Shown here piece by piece: positions 1-9,449 of a stretch of 48,818 nt of DNA. The stretch is from Streptomyces sp. ISL-43. Lineage in GTDB: Bacteria; Actinomycetota; Actinomycetes; Streptomycetales; Streptomycetaceae. Each line of letters begins with the position of its first letter. The stretch's first letter is position 1. Location of the stretch: contig NZ_JAGGOT010000040.1 in the NCBI RefSeq assembly GCF_018614195.1, forward strand, positions 1-48,818. Direction: 5' to 3'. The notes beneath the pieces were generated by a model. The model searched no databases, had not been told where the DNA came from, and worked only from the letters and a program-made list of their open reading frames with translations. Both the position numbers and the translations under genes were made by a program.

Positions 1-300
1 CCAACCTCACGGGTCAGTACACCTAGCCCGGATCCCGCAGCACGCATACCGAACCCGTGGGTCGGTCCGTGCCCTGCGCGCAGCCGGCGGCGCTGCTGTC
101 GTTCTCCGCGGCCACCGACGTCGCCCATCTGATCACGACGATCTGCGAAGCAGGCCGGCGAGCCAGACGGTGGCACTGTCGCTATTTCCCATGAACATCC
201 AGAGCACAGGTGATCACTGAACGCCGCCGGAACCCACGAACAAACGCTGTCGGTTGAAGTGAACGCAGCCACCCGTAGACCCCGTAGACCTCGTAGACGG

Positions 301-385
301 CGTCGGGAAGACTCCGGGCGACGACGTTGGGGAGACCCCGCGCGATGACGTTGGGGAGACCCCGGGCGACGACATCGGGGCGACC
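301..385. repeat. 24-bp tandem repeat, about 3.5 units
   Basis: Units begin near 301, 325, 349 and 373. The middle two differ at only a few bases and share a CGTTGGGGAGACCCC core. On the minus strand they would encode a repeated octapeptide, but the surrounding frame has no recognisable protein character. Confidence 0.7.
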
Positions 386-463
386 TTCGCCTATGACTGA
401 GTGGCCGGGAACTTCCGGAGTCGCGGCCTGAGTGGCAGCGCGAGCTGATCGTGGCGCGTACGT

Positions 464-505
464 GAGGGCCCCGACTTTTGTCCGCGGACAAAAGTCGGGG
501 CCCTC
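464..505. repeat. Perfect 42-bp palindrome, copy 1
   Basis: Two 21-nt arms meet with no spacer at a CCGCGG centre (484/485). The inner 36 bp, with ACTTTTGTCC flanking the centre, recur exactly at 5174-5209. There is no T-tract, so a simple terminator is not obvious. It could be a protein-binding site or an element boundary. Confidence 0.85.
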
Positions 506-688
506 CGCGCCCTCCGGCGAGCTCCTCGACGGAGGGCGGGAACAGCGCTCGGAAGCCGTTCCGTTCGGCATCGGCCAGGTGTCGGGCCGGGGGAGGCCGG
601 CCGCTCCGTGGAACCATTCGGCCGGCAACGGCAGCGTGAAGCTCCGTGCGGCGCAGATGCGGCTCGACAGCCCAGGTTGCTGCTGGGA

Positions 689-1342
689 TCAGATCTGAGC
701 GATGAGCGCGTAGCGCTCGTCGGTCACCGGCCCGCCCCAGAGGTCGGGGCTGCTGCTGAGGTCCTCGGTTCGCAGATCGGTGACGAGCGGGCGTACGGCG
801 GCTGTCAGTTCCTCGGCGCGAATGCCGCGATGCCAGGGCAGGGACTCAGCTCCCGCGACATAGGGGGCCCCGGCCTGTCCGGACTCGCGCCACCGGCCTT
901 CGACCAGGACGAGCGTGCCGCCCGGGCGGATACGCGCAATCCACTCACGCAGCGCGGCCTGCGGATCGGGCAGCGTCCACACCAGGTGGCGGGAGAGCAG
1001 GAGGTCGAACTGCTCGTCACCGGTGGGCGGCACGGCAGCGTCCCCCACGAGGAATCGGGCCTGGAGACCGGCGGCCGCCAGCTTGGCGCGGGCCTGGTCG
1101 ACCATCCGCGGAGCCAGGTCCACTCCTGTGACGCGATGTCCGGACTCGGCCAGTAGCTGTGAGAGTGAGCCGGTACCGCAGCCGACGTCCAGCACATCCG
1201 CCGGGGCGGTCGGCGCCCAGGAGAGCAAGCGCTTCTGCCAGGCGGTGCGGGTGACTTCATCGCGCAGGCCGTGGTCGGGCTCGTCGTCAAAATCGGGGGC
1301 GGCGTCGTTCCAGTAGGCGGCGATGGCGGCAGGGTTGGTCAT
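689..1342 (-). CDS. SAM-dependent class I methyltransferase
   Basis: This 217-residue protein has the SAM-binding glycine motif VLDVGCGTG near residue 50. A GVDL acidic strand end follows and then a GDAAVPP motif, the usual order of a methyltransferase type 11/25 Rossmann fold. The C-terminal part has RPGGTLVLVEG, the typical strand 5. The ATG at 1342 begins where homology-like sequence starts; the open frame runs further upstream without recognisable content. The substrate is not evident. It stands alone on the minus strand beside plasmid-like genes, so I do not link it to the azoxy cluster. Confidence 0.8.
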   Translation of the reverse strand: MTNPAAIAAYWNDAAPDFDDEPDHGLRDEVTRTAWQKRLLSWAPTAPADVLDVGCGTGSLSQLLAESGHRVTGVDLAPRMVDQARAKLAAAGLQARFLVGDAAVPPTGDEQFDLLLSRHLVWTLPDPQAALREWIARIRPGGTLVLVEGRWRESGQAGAPYVAGAESLPWHRGIRAEELTAAVRPLVTDLRTEDLSSSPDLWGGPVTDERYALIAQI

Positions 1343-1718
1343 GGTGGCGATCTTGGCATTCTCCACTGACAGATGTTGCGCCGAGGCGGTCGAGCATGGT
1401 GACCGTAAGGTGTCGGCCGTGCGGAGGGCGGCGAGGGCGGCGTTGTACCCGGCCGCTACGGCAAGATCCCCGCGCTGAAGTCCGGACCCGCGATCCGCAC
1501 CCCCGCGGCGCGCGGTCCGGGCCGGCCGTGTCAGCCCGGCCCCCGAACCCGACCTCGCCGTCGGCGGCGCGCTCGCGCGGGCCGGCGACCGCATCGGCTA
1601 CGCACTGACCCGCCATGGCAGTTGAATGCGTGATGTCGGTCAGCCGTCCATGATCAGGTCAGCTCCGGCCAGGCAGCCGTCGACCAGTTCCGGGCGGTCC
1701 GTCACGCCCTCGGACGGG

Positions 1719-2720
1719 TCAGTATTCGTGGCCGTAGATCGTCCGCAGCCATGGCTCGCAGACGGCGGGCATACGTGCGAGCGTGTGCCGGAACGCAGCG
1801 GCGGACGGCCGGAACGGCATCGTTGGGTGTGGTGGCAGCGGATCGTCTCGCTCCACGCCCTCGGGTAGCCCGCCGATCACCGGTAGCCGCGTCCGCTGGG
1901 GCGGGAAGGCCAGCTCGGCCCAGAGCGCGGCCTGGACGGGCACGGCCACCGCGCCGCCGCTCGGCTGCCACACCTCTCCGGTCTGCGGATGGACCGGAAC
2001 CAGGAGCAGCTCGGCCGCCGGCTCGAAGATCCCCGGCCCCGCCAGGTCCAGCCGCTTCGCGCCTTCGCCAGAGGGCAGCAGTGCGGCGAGGGCCCGGCCG
2101 AGGAGCTCGGCGATCGGACCGGGCGCCACCTCGACGGGCCCGCCCCTGGCAGCCACCACCACGTGGGCGAGGGCCGCGCCCGCCGGGATGTCCCGGTACT
2201 CGCTCAGCCCGTGCCACAGCACACCGTCGGCCGGCAGCTCCGCCCATTCCATGACCGGCCGCTCCAGCGGGCCAGGCAGCCGCACCACCGCCTGCGGGAG
2301 GAGCCGGACCACCTGCCACTGCCCGCAGTCGTCGATCCGCGATCCCACCGGGAGCCCACAGCCCAGGCAGGCGAGGTTCGGCCCGCCGCTCCCGTTGATC
2401 CCCATGCAGTAGCCCTCGGTCCGCTCCGCGATCACCCCGGTGCCGCGCATGTCGCCGGGCGCGAGCAGGACGGTGTCAGACGGCCCGTCGGACAGGGAGC
2501 CGCACGGCGCGAAGAGCCCCCGCGCGGCGGCCTCCTGCGCTCCGACCTCGTCCCACAGCCGCCAGGGCGGCCCGTACGGCTCGGGGTCGACGGCGTAGGT
2601 CCCCGCCTCCAGGAGGGGCGGGTGCAGCGTCTCCCAGTAGGTGTCGCGCAGGTGGATCGGCAGTGCGACCTTCGACACCCCCGCCGTCAGTACCGCACCG
2701 CACCCCGCACACCCGAACAC
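1719..2720 (-). CDS. Hypothetical protein with two CxxC pairs
   Basis: This protein of about 333 residues has a CAGCG pair at its N-terminus and a CLGCG pair near residue 115, which could together bind zinc. I recognise no catalytic family. A GTG start at 2720 is preceded by GAGG at suitable spacing and sits just before the first Cys pair; an ATG at 2801 would add 27 residues of unlikely composition. Its upstream region is the phased TGACATC array at 2771-2877, shared with the divergent pentapeptide-repeat gene. Confidence 0.6.
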   Translation of the reverse strand: MFGCAGCGAVLTAGVSKVALPIHLRDTYWETLHPPLLEAGTYAVDPEPYGPPWRLWDEVGAQEAAARGLFAPCGSLSDGPSDTVLLAPGDMRGTGVIAERTEGYCMGINGSGGPNLACLGCGLPVGSRIDDCGQWQVVRLLPQAVVRLPGPLERPVMEWAELPADGVLWHGLSEYRDIPAGAALAHVVVAARGGPVEVAPGPIAELLGRALAALLPSGEGAKRLDLAGPGIFEPAAELLLVPVHPQTGEVWQPSGGAVAVPVQAALWAELAFPPQRTRLPVIGGLPEGVERDDPLPPHPTMPFRPSAAAFRHTLARMPAVCEPWLRTIYGHEY

Positions 2721-2770
2721 CGCAGTCCTCGCCAGACCGCTGACACAGGCGCGGCGACGCCAAGTCCCCG

Positions 2771-2877
2771 GTGACATCCCTCGTGACCAACCCGCTGTCA
2801 TCCGCTGTCCAACCCCGCTGACATCTCGATGTTGTAGGGCGCAGAGTAGATGTCAGTGAGGCGCAGGGTTCTGTCAG
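2771..2877. promoter_or_regulatory. Phased TGACATC repeat array, copy A
   Basis: TGACA/TGTCA-type words occur at about 2772, 2796 and 2819 in one orientation. Two longer inverted copies, pairing a GCGCAG word with TGTCAG, lie at 2839-2858 and 2861-2877. Spacing is 22-24 bp, about two helical turns. The array sits between divergent genes and matches an inverted array at 5086-5150. It reads like a multi-site operator or iteron set. Confidence 0.55.
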
Positions 2878-3150
2878 CGCCCGTGGCTCAGCCGACGTCT
2901 GTGTTGGCCGCCGGGGCGCGTGCCCGGACGGGAGCGGCCCCACTGGCCTAGGACAGGGCAGCGGCTGGCCCTCTTCCACGGAGTGTCCGCCGCAGACTGG
3001 GCCGGAGGGGTGGCCTGGCAGCGTGTCGCCTCAACCGCGGACAGCGGAGAAGGTGCCATAGGCAGAGTGAGGCGCAGACCCGGCAGCGCGTGGCTTCATC
3101 GGATCGCCAGCCGACGAAGGGCGAGGCGAAGACTTCGGCGCGGATCGGGC

Positions 3151-4281
3151 ATGGATGGCAGTCACGCCAGCTCGGCTTCGCTGGTAATCCTCAGCCTGCC
3201 GGGGCTTGCTGCCCTGGCCGCACTCCTCTTCACGTGGATGCAGGTCGGTCAGGCAAGCAAAGAACTCCGCATCAGCGAACAGGGCCAAATCACTGGCCGG
3301 TTCAATGCCGCGATCACCAATCTCGGTTCCAGCTCTGTAGACGTGCGCCTGGGCGGCATCTATGCGCTGGAACGCATCATGCTCGACTCGGCACGCGATC
3401 ACCCGACCGTCGTCTCGGTACTCGCCGCTTATGTACGCCGACATGCCCCGGTCACTGCAACCAGCACAGCCCGCAAGGCGCCGCCTGACGCCGAGATCGA
3501 CGCCGCCATGAACATTCTTGCCGGACGCCGACCGGACCGTGACAAAGGAGTGCTGATTGACCTCAGTCGCTCCGATCTGAGCGGATGGAAGCCCACACAA
3601 ACCGACATCCAGCTCGGCGGAGTGGCCCTGACTGGTTCAGATCTCCGCGGGGCAGAGCTATCCGTCGCGGACTTGCACGACGCGAATCTGGAGCAAGCGG
3701 ATCTCAGCGATGCGACGATGTATGGCGCTAACCTGCGGGCTTCGTCTTTGCTAGGTGCCAACCTTCGTAGCACGAACCTCTTCGAAGCAGACATCACCAA
3801 CGCCTGGTTGTGCACTGATGGGTCAGACTGCCCCGACCTGACCAAGACGGACCTGACCGGAGCATCGTTGAGTGGTGCTTCCCTTGTGGGTGCCGACCTC
3901 GTAACGACCATCATCTGCAGCACGTCGACCGCATTCGTGATCGAGACAGAGGCGCCAGCCGCAAGTCACCCCCCAGGCCATGACGTCCGCGACTGTGCGA
4001 ATTTGAGCCGCGCGGATCTCTCTCAATCCCGCCTCGTACAGGTGGATCTGGCGGGAGCGAACCTGGCCGGCGCCATCCTCACAGGAGCGAATCTGGCGGA
4101 AGCGCATCTCAAGGGCGCAAATCTGGCAGGGGCAGATCTGACGGGAGCGGACTTGTCGAAGGCGGACCTCACGAACGCCGATCTCTCCGGGGCTAATCTG
4201 ACGAGAGTGGACGTCACAGGCGCGCGTCATGCTGGAGCGAAGTTGAAGGGCACCCGCGGTGTGCCGGATTCGTTCCACTGA
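3151..4281 (+). CDS. Membrane-anchored pentapeptide-repeat protein
   Basis: This 376-residue protein has one hydrophobic N-terminal segment (about residues 9-28, SLVILSLPGLAALAALLF). Long runs of A(D/N)Lxx pentapeptides follow, in two blocks: about 165-250 and 290-370. Between them lies a Cys-containing stretch (WLCTDGSDCPDL and DCANLS) that could form disulphides or bind metal. Residues 35-150 resemble the conserved N-terminal part of Streptomyces membrane pentapeptide proteins (GGIYALERI, DHPTVVSVLAAYVR). Such repeats form right-handed beta-helices; the function here is unknown. The ATG at 3151 opens the conserved part. No strong ribosome site is visible. Confidence 0.75.
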   Translation: MDGSHASSASLVILSLPGLAALAALLFTWMQVGQASKELRISEQGQITGRFNAAITNLGSSSVDVRLGGIYALERIMLDSARDHPTVVSVLAAYVRRHAPVTATSTARKAPPDAEIDAAMNILAGRRPDRDKGVLIDLSRSDLSGWKPTQTDIQLGGVALTGSDLRGAELSVADLHDANLEQADLSDATMYGANLRASSLLGANLRSTNLFEADITNAWLCTDGSDCPDLTKTDLTGASLSGASLVGADLVTTIICSTSTAFVIETEAPAASHPPGHDVRDCANLSRADLSQSRLVQVDLAGANLAGAILTGANLAEAHLKGANLAGADLTGADLSKADLTNADLSGANLTRVDVTGARHAGAKLKGTRGVPDSFH

Positions 4282-4430
4282 TTGGAGGCCGTTTTCTTAC
4301 GCAGCCGCCTGTGACCGGACGGCAGTGGTCCACCTCGTGGCCGCGCGCGACCAGACGCGAAGGCCCCCGCCGACGCCTGGACAGTGTCCAGACCTCCCAG
4401 CTTCAGCAAGCGGCGCCTCCTGGCTGCCGG

Positions 4431-5118
4431 GATGACCGGCTGGGCAGCTCGCGGACCTCCTCGGCGTGCATGAGCACCAGATCGACCTCGAAGAACTCCC
4501 CAACCTGTCCGTCTGCGTCCTGCTCGAACTCGCCCGCCGCCTGGACATCCACCCGGCCGACCTCATGGACGGAGCGGACGACCTCTTCGAGCGGCCCGCC
4601 AACGGGAAGTTCTCGACCGGCGCCCGACCGGCGCCGAACACGACGCCCTCATCCTGATCACCGCGCTCACGTACGCCGACGGCCTCCTCACCCCGACGGC
4701 ATCGCGCTGGCGTTGACGTGGAACAGCTACCGGCTCGACGCCGCCCTCGACTACGCCCGCACCTACCCCGGTGCCCTCCGGCCCGTCCCTCCAGACGGGT
4801 ACACGGCCGCCCCGCGGCTCGACATCCTCCGGCCCGACCTCGCCGACGCCGTCACCGGACGGAAGAAGCCCCACGCTGCTGTACGAGGTCGCCGTCCAGC
4901 CCGTCGAGGCGGAGGACCGCCTCCGCGTCTGGGTCGATGGCGGCTTCGACACCAGCGACGCCGCTCAGCGCCAGGCCCTCGAAGACCTCGCCGACGCCGA
5001 GATGATCACCCGCGGCGACATCATCGACCGCTTCCACGACAACGTGCTCTACAGCCTTCGGATGCTCCCAGAGCCGCCCATACGTACTGACACGGACTCT
5101 GCGCCCCCACTGCCATAA
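4431..5118 (+). pseudogene. Frameshifted HTH-type regulator remnant
   Basis: Coding character jumps between three frames. From 4442 a helix-turn-helix-like segment reads GQLADLLGVHEHQIDLEELP and continues to LDIHPADL. From about 4633 another frame reads HDALILITALTYADGL. From about 4695 a third frame reads PDGIALALTWNSYRLD and onward. From about 4876 the second frame resumes with LLYEVAVQPVEAEDRLRVW and ends at 5118. Together they would make one regulator of about 220 residues, so at least three frameshifts have broken it. The region 4282-4430 upstream holds nothing I recognise. Confidence 0.65.
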
Positions 5119-5150
5119 CCCTGCGCATCCCACTGACATCCACCCTGCGC
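5086..5150. promoter_or_regulatory. Phased TGACATC repeat array, copy B
   Basis: Three copies of an ACTGACAT-ACCCTGCGC-type word lie at 5086-5104, 5108-5126 and 5131-5150, spaced 22-23 bp. They are inverted relative to the best copies at 2839-2877. They overlap the end of the broken regulator and precede the relaxase, so they may be operator or iteron sites of the mobile element. Confidence 0.55.
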
Positions 5151-5168
5151 ACGACAGATGTCCAACGA

Positions 5169-5214
5169 CGGTCGGCCCCGACTTTTGTCCGCGGACAAAA
5201 GTCGGGGCCGACCG
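5169..5214. repeat. Perfect 46-bp palindrome, copy 2
   Basis: Perfect palindrome centred at 5191/5192. The inner 36 bp are identical to those of copy 1 (464-505), but the outer bases differ in a compensated way in both copies. It lies 101 bp upstream of the relaxase start. Confidence 0.85.
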
Positions 5215-5314
5215 GGCGTCGACCAGGTGTTGGAGATAAGTGCTTAGTACTCCAGGTATCTTTGGTACACGATCATGGTTCAGAGTGAGGGATACCGGAT
5301 GAGGGGGTGGCCGG

Positions 5315-8300
5315 ATGGGTTACGCGACGCCCATCTACGCCCCCGAGCAGGTCGATTACCGCCTGAGCGAGGACTGCGGATGCGATCGGGCCGAGGATGC
5401 CCAGGTCGAGTTCCGGCTCGCCGGGGAGAGCACGCTGCGGTGGATCGGGAGTGGGCTCGGTGAGTTGGGGCTCGTCGCCGGGGAGCGGGTGGATCCGGTT
5501 GCCGCCCGTGCGCTGATGGACGGTCGGGACTGGCGTAGCGGCGAGCAGCTCGTCGTACGGAAGAAGGCGCTCGATCCGCGCGGGAAGGTCGCCGCGCGCG
5601 TGCTCGTGGACGCCCTCGGCGAGGTGGCCGCCGGGGCTGGGAAGACGGTCGCGGAATACCTGGGCCGGCCCGTGCTCGCGAAGCGGTTCGCCCGGGCCGA
5701 GCGCGGGATCCTGCGGGACGGTGAGGTGCACTTGCTGCCGCTGGCCGACGCCGAGCAGTTGGCCGCGGCCGCCGGACTTGAGGTGGAAGGGCTGTACGGC
5801 GCGGACACCGTGGCCGAGGCGCGGAAGTGGATGCGGCACCGCGTCGATGTCGGCCTGCGTGGTGTGGACATCACCCTCGATCTTCCGAAGAGCATCTCGG
5901 CGGCCTACGGGTTGGCCGGCGCCGAGCTCGCCGGGCGGATAGAGGAGGACTGGCTGGCGTCCGTAGGCGAGGCCGTGCAGGCGCTGGAGCAGTGGGCGGC
6001 GTACGGGATGGCCGGCCATCACGGGGACGGCCGGCAGGCCGAGCGGGTGGAGACGTCCGGGCTGATCGGCTGGACGACGCTGCACCGTTCCGCGCGCCCC
6101 GTGGACGGGTCGCCCGGAGACCCGCACCTCCACGTCCACGTGAACATCGCGCACATGGCGAAGTGCGCGGACGGCAAGTGGCGCACGATCGCGGGCGGTG
6201 GCGAGGACCTGCACCGGTACGCCCACCTGGTCAACGAGATCGCCGAAGGCCGGCTCCGGGCGCGGCTGGCGCAGTCGTACGGGGCCACGTTCGAGCGGTC
6301 GGAGCGCACCGGGGCGTGGGAGCTGGCCGGGATCGGCGAGGGGCTGCGGGAGGCGTTCTCCCGGCGGCACCGGCAGGTCGTCGAGCTCGCGGGCGAGGGC
6401 GCCTCGCGCGAGCTGCAGAAGACGGCCGCCCGCAGGAGTGCGGAGGCCAAGGAGGAGGCCGGGCCGGGTGCGCCGCGGGAGGCCTGGCGTACCCGGGCGG
6501 CCGCCGTGCTCGGCGGCGGCGAGGGCGGCGGCGAGGGCGGCGGGGAGGATGCGGTCGACGCGATGGTCGCGGCCGCGCTGCCCGGGTGGGACGGGATCCC
6601 TCCCTCCTCGGAAGGTGGCCCCCGGAATCCGGGGCCGGCCGAGATCGCGGACCTGGTCTGGGACGCCGAGCACGGGCTCGTCGCCTCCCGTAAGACCGTC
6701 TCCCACACGCACGTCATGGCCGCCGTCGCCAAGACGCTGCCCGGCCTCCGGTCGGTCGAGCAGCTGACGGCGCTCACGGACGAGGTCCTCGCCGTGGGCG
6801 GCCACGCGGTCCGGCTGGCGGACTCCAACCGGGGCCACCACGCCCACCGCCAGCGCTACACGCACACCACGGTCGTGGCCGCCGAGCAGAGCGTGATCGA
6901 GTGCGCCACGGCCGGCCTGGAGCAGGGTCTGGCCCGGCTCACCGTCGAGGCCGCCGAGATGACGCTCGCGTCTGTTGAGGTTGCCGACTCGGCCCATGGC
7001 CGCCCCTTCGCCTTCAGCGCCGAGCAGCGTGCCGCAGTGACGCGGCTACTGACGGCCGGTCACGCGGTCGACGCGGTCATCGGCGTGGCCGGCGCGGGCA
7101 AGACCACGCTCATGCGGGCCGCCCGGGCCGGCTGGGAGGCCGCCGGGCTGCGCGTCGTCGGCGCCTCCACGGCCGCGGTCGCCGCCGCGAACCTGGCCGC
7201 CGAGGCGGGCATCGAGTCCCGGACCGTCGCCGCGTGGACCCGCGAGATCGACGGCGGCCGCGGCCTGCACGGAGTCGGCGTACTCGTCATCGACGAGGCG
7301 GCGGTGGTCGACGACCGGGCGCTCGCCGCCCTCCTGCGGCACGCGGCCGCCACCGGCACCAAGGTCGTCGCCGTCGGCGATCCGCTCCAGCTCCGCGACG
7401 TCGGCATCGGCGGCGGCTTCGCCCGCGTCCACCGCCTCGTCGGCGGACTGGAACTCACGGAGAACCGCCGCCGGCGCGACATCGTGGAGCGGGCCGCCCT
7501 GCGGGACTGGCGGGTCGGCGCCCGCACCAGCGCGCTCGCCGCCTTCGCCGCACACGGCCGCGTCCACGCAGAGGACACCGCCGCCGACGCCCTGACCGCG
7601 ATGCTCGGCGACTGGAACGAAGCCCGGATCCGCTGGGCGGGCGACCCGCACGGGCAGGTCGCCGAGCTCCTGCTCCTCGCCGCGCGCCGCGCCGACGTCG
7701 CCGCCCTCAACGCCGGTGCCCGCGCCGCGCTCGTCGCCTGCGGAGAGCTGGAGCAGGGGCGTACGTACGCGGTCGCGGGCGGGGAGCGGATCGCCATCGC
7801 CCCCGGGGATCTGGTCCACATCCGCCGCAACGACTACCGCAGCCGGCGGGACGCGTCCGAGGGTGACGTCCTCAACGGATTCCGCGGCGTGGTCCTGGCG
7901 CTGGACGAGCGCAGGGGCGTACGCGTCCAGTGGCGCGGGCCCCGCCCGGCGGCCGGCGGGTCCGCGACGCACGGGTCCGCGACGCACGGGTCCGCGATGC
8001 ATGGGTTCGCCACGCACGGGTTCGCCACGCACGAGGCCTGGATGTCCGTCCGCGACATCGCCGAGGGCCGCCTCAGCCACGCGTACGCCATGACGGTCGC
8101 CTCCGCGCAGGGGCTGACGGCCGAAGTCGCCATCGCCTACGGGCTGCACACCGATTCCCGCACCCTCTACCCGGCCATGTCCCGCGCCCGCCGGGAGAGC
8201 CACCTCCACCTGCCGCTGGAGGAGCTGGAGGACCACCCCACCCGGGCCGCCCTCGGCCCGGTCCGCACCGATGCCGAGCGTTTGGACCGCGCGGTCGCCG

Positions 8301-9253
8301 CGTACGGACGCCGGCTCGAGGCCGACGCCGAGGACGTGATGGTCACCGACGAACTGGCCCGGGTCGTCCCGGCTCGGGAAGCGGAAGAGCAGGCGTACGC
8401 CTCCTGGCGCCAGCGCCCGTACGGCCACCTGCCCGCGCAGTACCTGACGGTCCGGCAGGCCGAGGAGCGCGAGGCCGCGCAGCGCGCCGAGGAGCTCGCC
8501 GCCGCGTACGAGCGCCGCGCCGCCGAGCAGCAGGCCAGGCTGGACACCGCGCTCACCCCGGGCGGGGCCCTTGCCGCAGCCGCGTACGAGGTCCTCTCCC
8601 GCGCCGAGGCCCGGGCCGACCGGGCGCGCGAGGAAGCCGGGCGGGGTGCGGCGGCGCAGCGGCACGCGGAGTCGGTACGCCGCATCCGCGAGCGGATCGA
8701 GGCGTCCGGGCAGAAGGGCCGGCTCGCTCTGCGCCTGGCCGGCACCAGCAAGAGGGAGACCCTCACCCTCACCGCCCAGTACCAACAGCAGTACGAGGCC
8801 GCGCTCGCGGAGGCCGACCGGGCAGCGCGCGCCTCGGCCGAGGCACTGCGCGAGGCCGGTCGGATCCTCGCCGCCCACCCGCACGTCTCCTTGCTCGCCC
8901 CGGGCGGGAGCTGGACCCCGCCGAGGGACACTCAGGCGATGGCCGCTCTCCTGGAGGCGATGCGGCAGCGCGTCCCGGTGCCGGCCGCCCGCATGGACGC
9001 CCGGGTCGCCGAGGACGCCCAGCAGCTGCGCACCGACGCGGCGGCGCGGCGCGCCACGGCCGTACGGCACCTCGAGCGCGCGACCGTGATGCGGCGGGAG
9101 GCCGCCCTGCGCGAGGAGATGCGCGCCGCGGCCCCCGTCCGCCACGCCCGCGAGGCCGAGGAACGCACCGCGGCCCTGCGCGGCGGGCAGGACCGGACGC
9201 TGCCTCCGCAGACTCCTGCGCCTGCCGTATCGCCCCGCCCTCGGTTCGCGTAG
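5315..9253 (+). CDS. MobF-type conjugative relaxase with helicase domain
   Basis: A relaxase nicks and carries the transferred DNA strand in conjugation. This 1312-residue protein has the N-terminal relaxase domain: LRWIGSG near residue 45, LDLPKSIS near 190 and the histidine triad HLHVHVN near 271-277. A RecD/TrwC-like SF1 helicase follows, with Walker A GVAGAGKTT near 590-598 and Walker B VLVIDEAA near 655. The YGLHTDSRTLYPAMSRAR segment near 950 is a typical late helicase motif. The last 300 residues are charged, Ala-rich and probably coiled coil. The start ATG has a GGGGG-type ribosome site. No T4SS or TraB gene is in the window, so the protein may mobilise DNA with help from elsewhere. 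The AT-richer stretch 5225-5275 upstream is a candidate oriT by position only. Confidence 0.85.
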   Translation: MGYATPIYAPEQVDYRLSEDCGCDRAEDAQVEFRLAGESTLRWIGSGLGELGLVAGERVDPVAARALMDGRDWRSGEQLVVRKKALDPRGKVAARVLVDALGEVAAGAGKTVAEYLGRPVLAKRFARAERGILRDGEVHLLPLADAEQLAAAAGLEVEGLYGADTVAEARKWMRHRVDVGLRGVDITLDLPKSISAAYGLAGAELAGRIEEDWLASVGEAVQALEQWAAYGMAGHHGDGRQAERVETSGLIGWTTLHRSARPVDGSPGDPHLHVHVNIAHMAKCADGKWRTIAGGGEDLHRYAHLVNEIAEGRLRARLAQSYGATFERSERTGAWELAGIGEGLREAFSRRHRQVVELAGEGASRELQKTAARRSAEAKEEAGPGAPREAWRTRAAAVLGGGEGGGEGGGEDAVDAMVAAALPGWDGIPPSSEGGPRNPGPAEIADLVWDAEHGLVASRKTVSHTHVMAAVAKTLPGLRSVEQLTALTDEVLAVGGHAVRLADSNRGHHAHRQRYTHTTVVAAEQSVIECATAGLEQGLARLTVEAAEMTLASVEVADSAHGRPFAFSAEQRAAVTRLLTAGHAVDAVIGVAGAGKTTLMRAARAGWEAAGLRVVGASTAAVAAANLAAEAGIESRTVAAWTREIDGGRGLHGVGVLVIDEAAVVDDRALAALLRHAAATGTKVVAVGDPLQLRDVGIGGGFARVHRLVGGLELTENRRRRDIVERAALRDWRVGARTSALAAFAAHGRVHAEDTAADALTAMLGDWNEARIRWAGDPHGQVAELLLLAARRADVAALNAGARAALVACGELEQGRTYAVAGGERIAIAPGDLVHIRRNDYRSRRDASEGDVLNGFRGVVLALDERRGVRVQWRGPRPAAGGSATHGSATHGSAMHGFATHGFATHEAWMSVRDIAEGRLSHAYAMTVASAQGLTAEVAIAYGLHTDSRTLYPAMSRARRESHLHLPLEELEDHPTRAALGPVRTDAERLDRAVAAYGRRLEADAEDVMVTDELARVVPAREAEEQAYASWRQRPYGHLPAQYLTVRQAEEREAAQRAEELAAAYERRAAEQQARLDTALTPGGALAAAAYEVLSRAEARADRAREEAGRGAAAQRHAESVRRIRERIEASGQKGRLALRLAGTSKRETLTLTAQYQQQYEAALAEADRAARASAEALREAGRILAAHPHVSLLAPGGSWTPPRDTQAMAALLEAMRQRVPVPAARMDARVAEDAQQLRTDAAARRATAVRHLERATVMRREAALREEMRAAAPVRHAREAEERTAALRGGQDRTLPPQTPAPAVSPRPRFA
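7958..8032 (+). repeat. 15-bp x5 in-frame tandem repeat in relaxase
   Basis: Five 15-bp units of GGGT(C/T)CGC(G/C)A(C/T)GCA(C/T) type give five Gly-(Ser/Phe)-Ala-(Thr/Met)-His units near residues 882-906, within the helicase part. Units 1 and 2 are identical, as are 4 and 5, which points to recent slippage. Confidence 0.9.
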
Positions 9254-9449
9254 GTCTCCGTCACCGAGGACCGTGGCCCCCGCGCGCCGGGCCGCTGATC
9301 CGACAGGCCTTCATCAGCGCCTATCGGCGTTCGGGCTCGGAGGCGAGGTCTTCGCGAGGACTTCCCCGTGGTGGCCGTCACCTTCGCCGACACGGTTCCC
9401 TCTTGGGGCACAACGAGGAACGTCCGGGGGCAGGGACGAGCGCGCGCTC

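Larger units (their letters stand above)
1..688. other. Left edge, no convincing gene
   Basis: I see no reading frame with protein-like composition here. The open frames on both strands are low-complexity translations of repeats. The stretch holds a 24-bp tandem repeat and a perfect 42-bp palindrome, listed separately. Confidence 0.5.

Noticed and set aside
1500..1625. Plus-strand fragment resembling the end of a degraded gene after the methyltransferase
   Set aside because: Too short and shifted between frames to assign.
5273..9145. Long open frames antisense to the relaxase (5273-6997 and 7046-9145, minus)
   Set aside because: They are high-GC shadow frames rich in Arg, Gly and Pro without motifs, opposite a clear relaxase-helicase.
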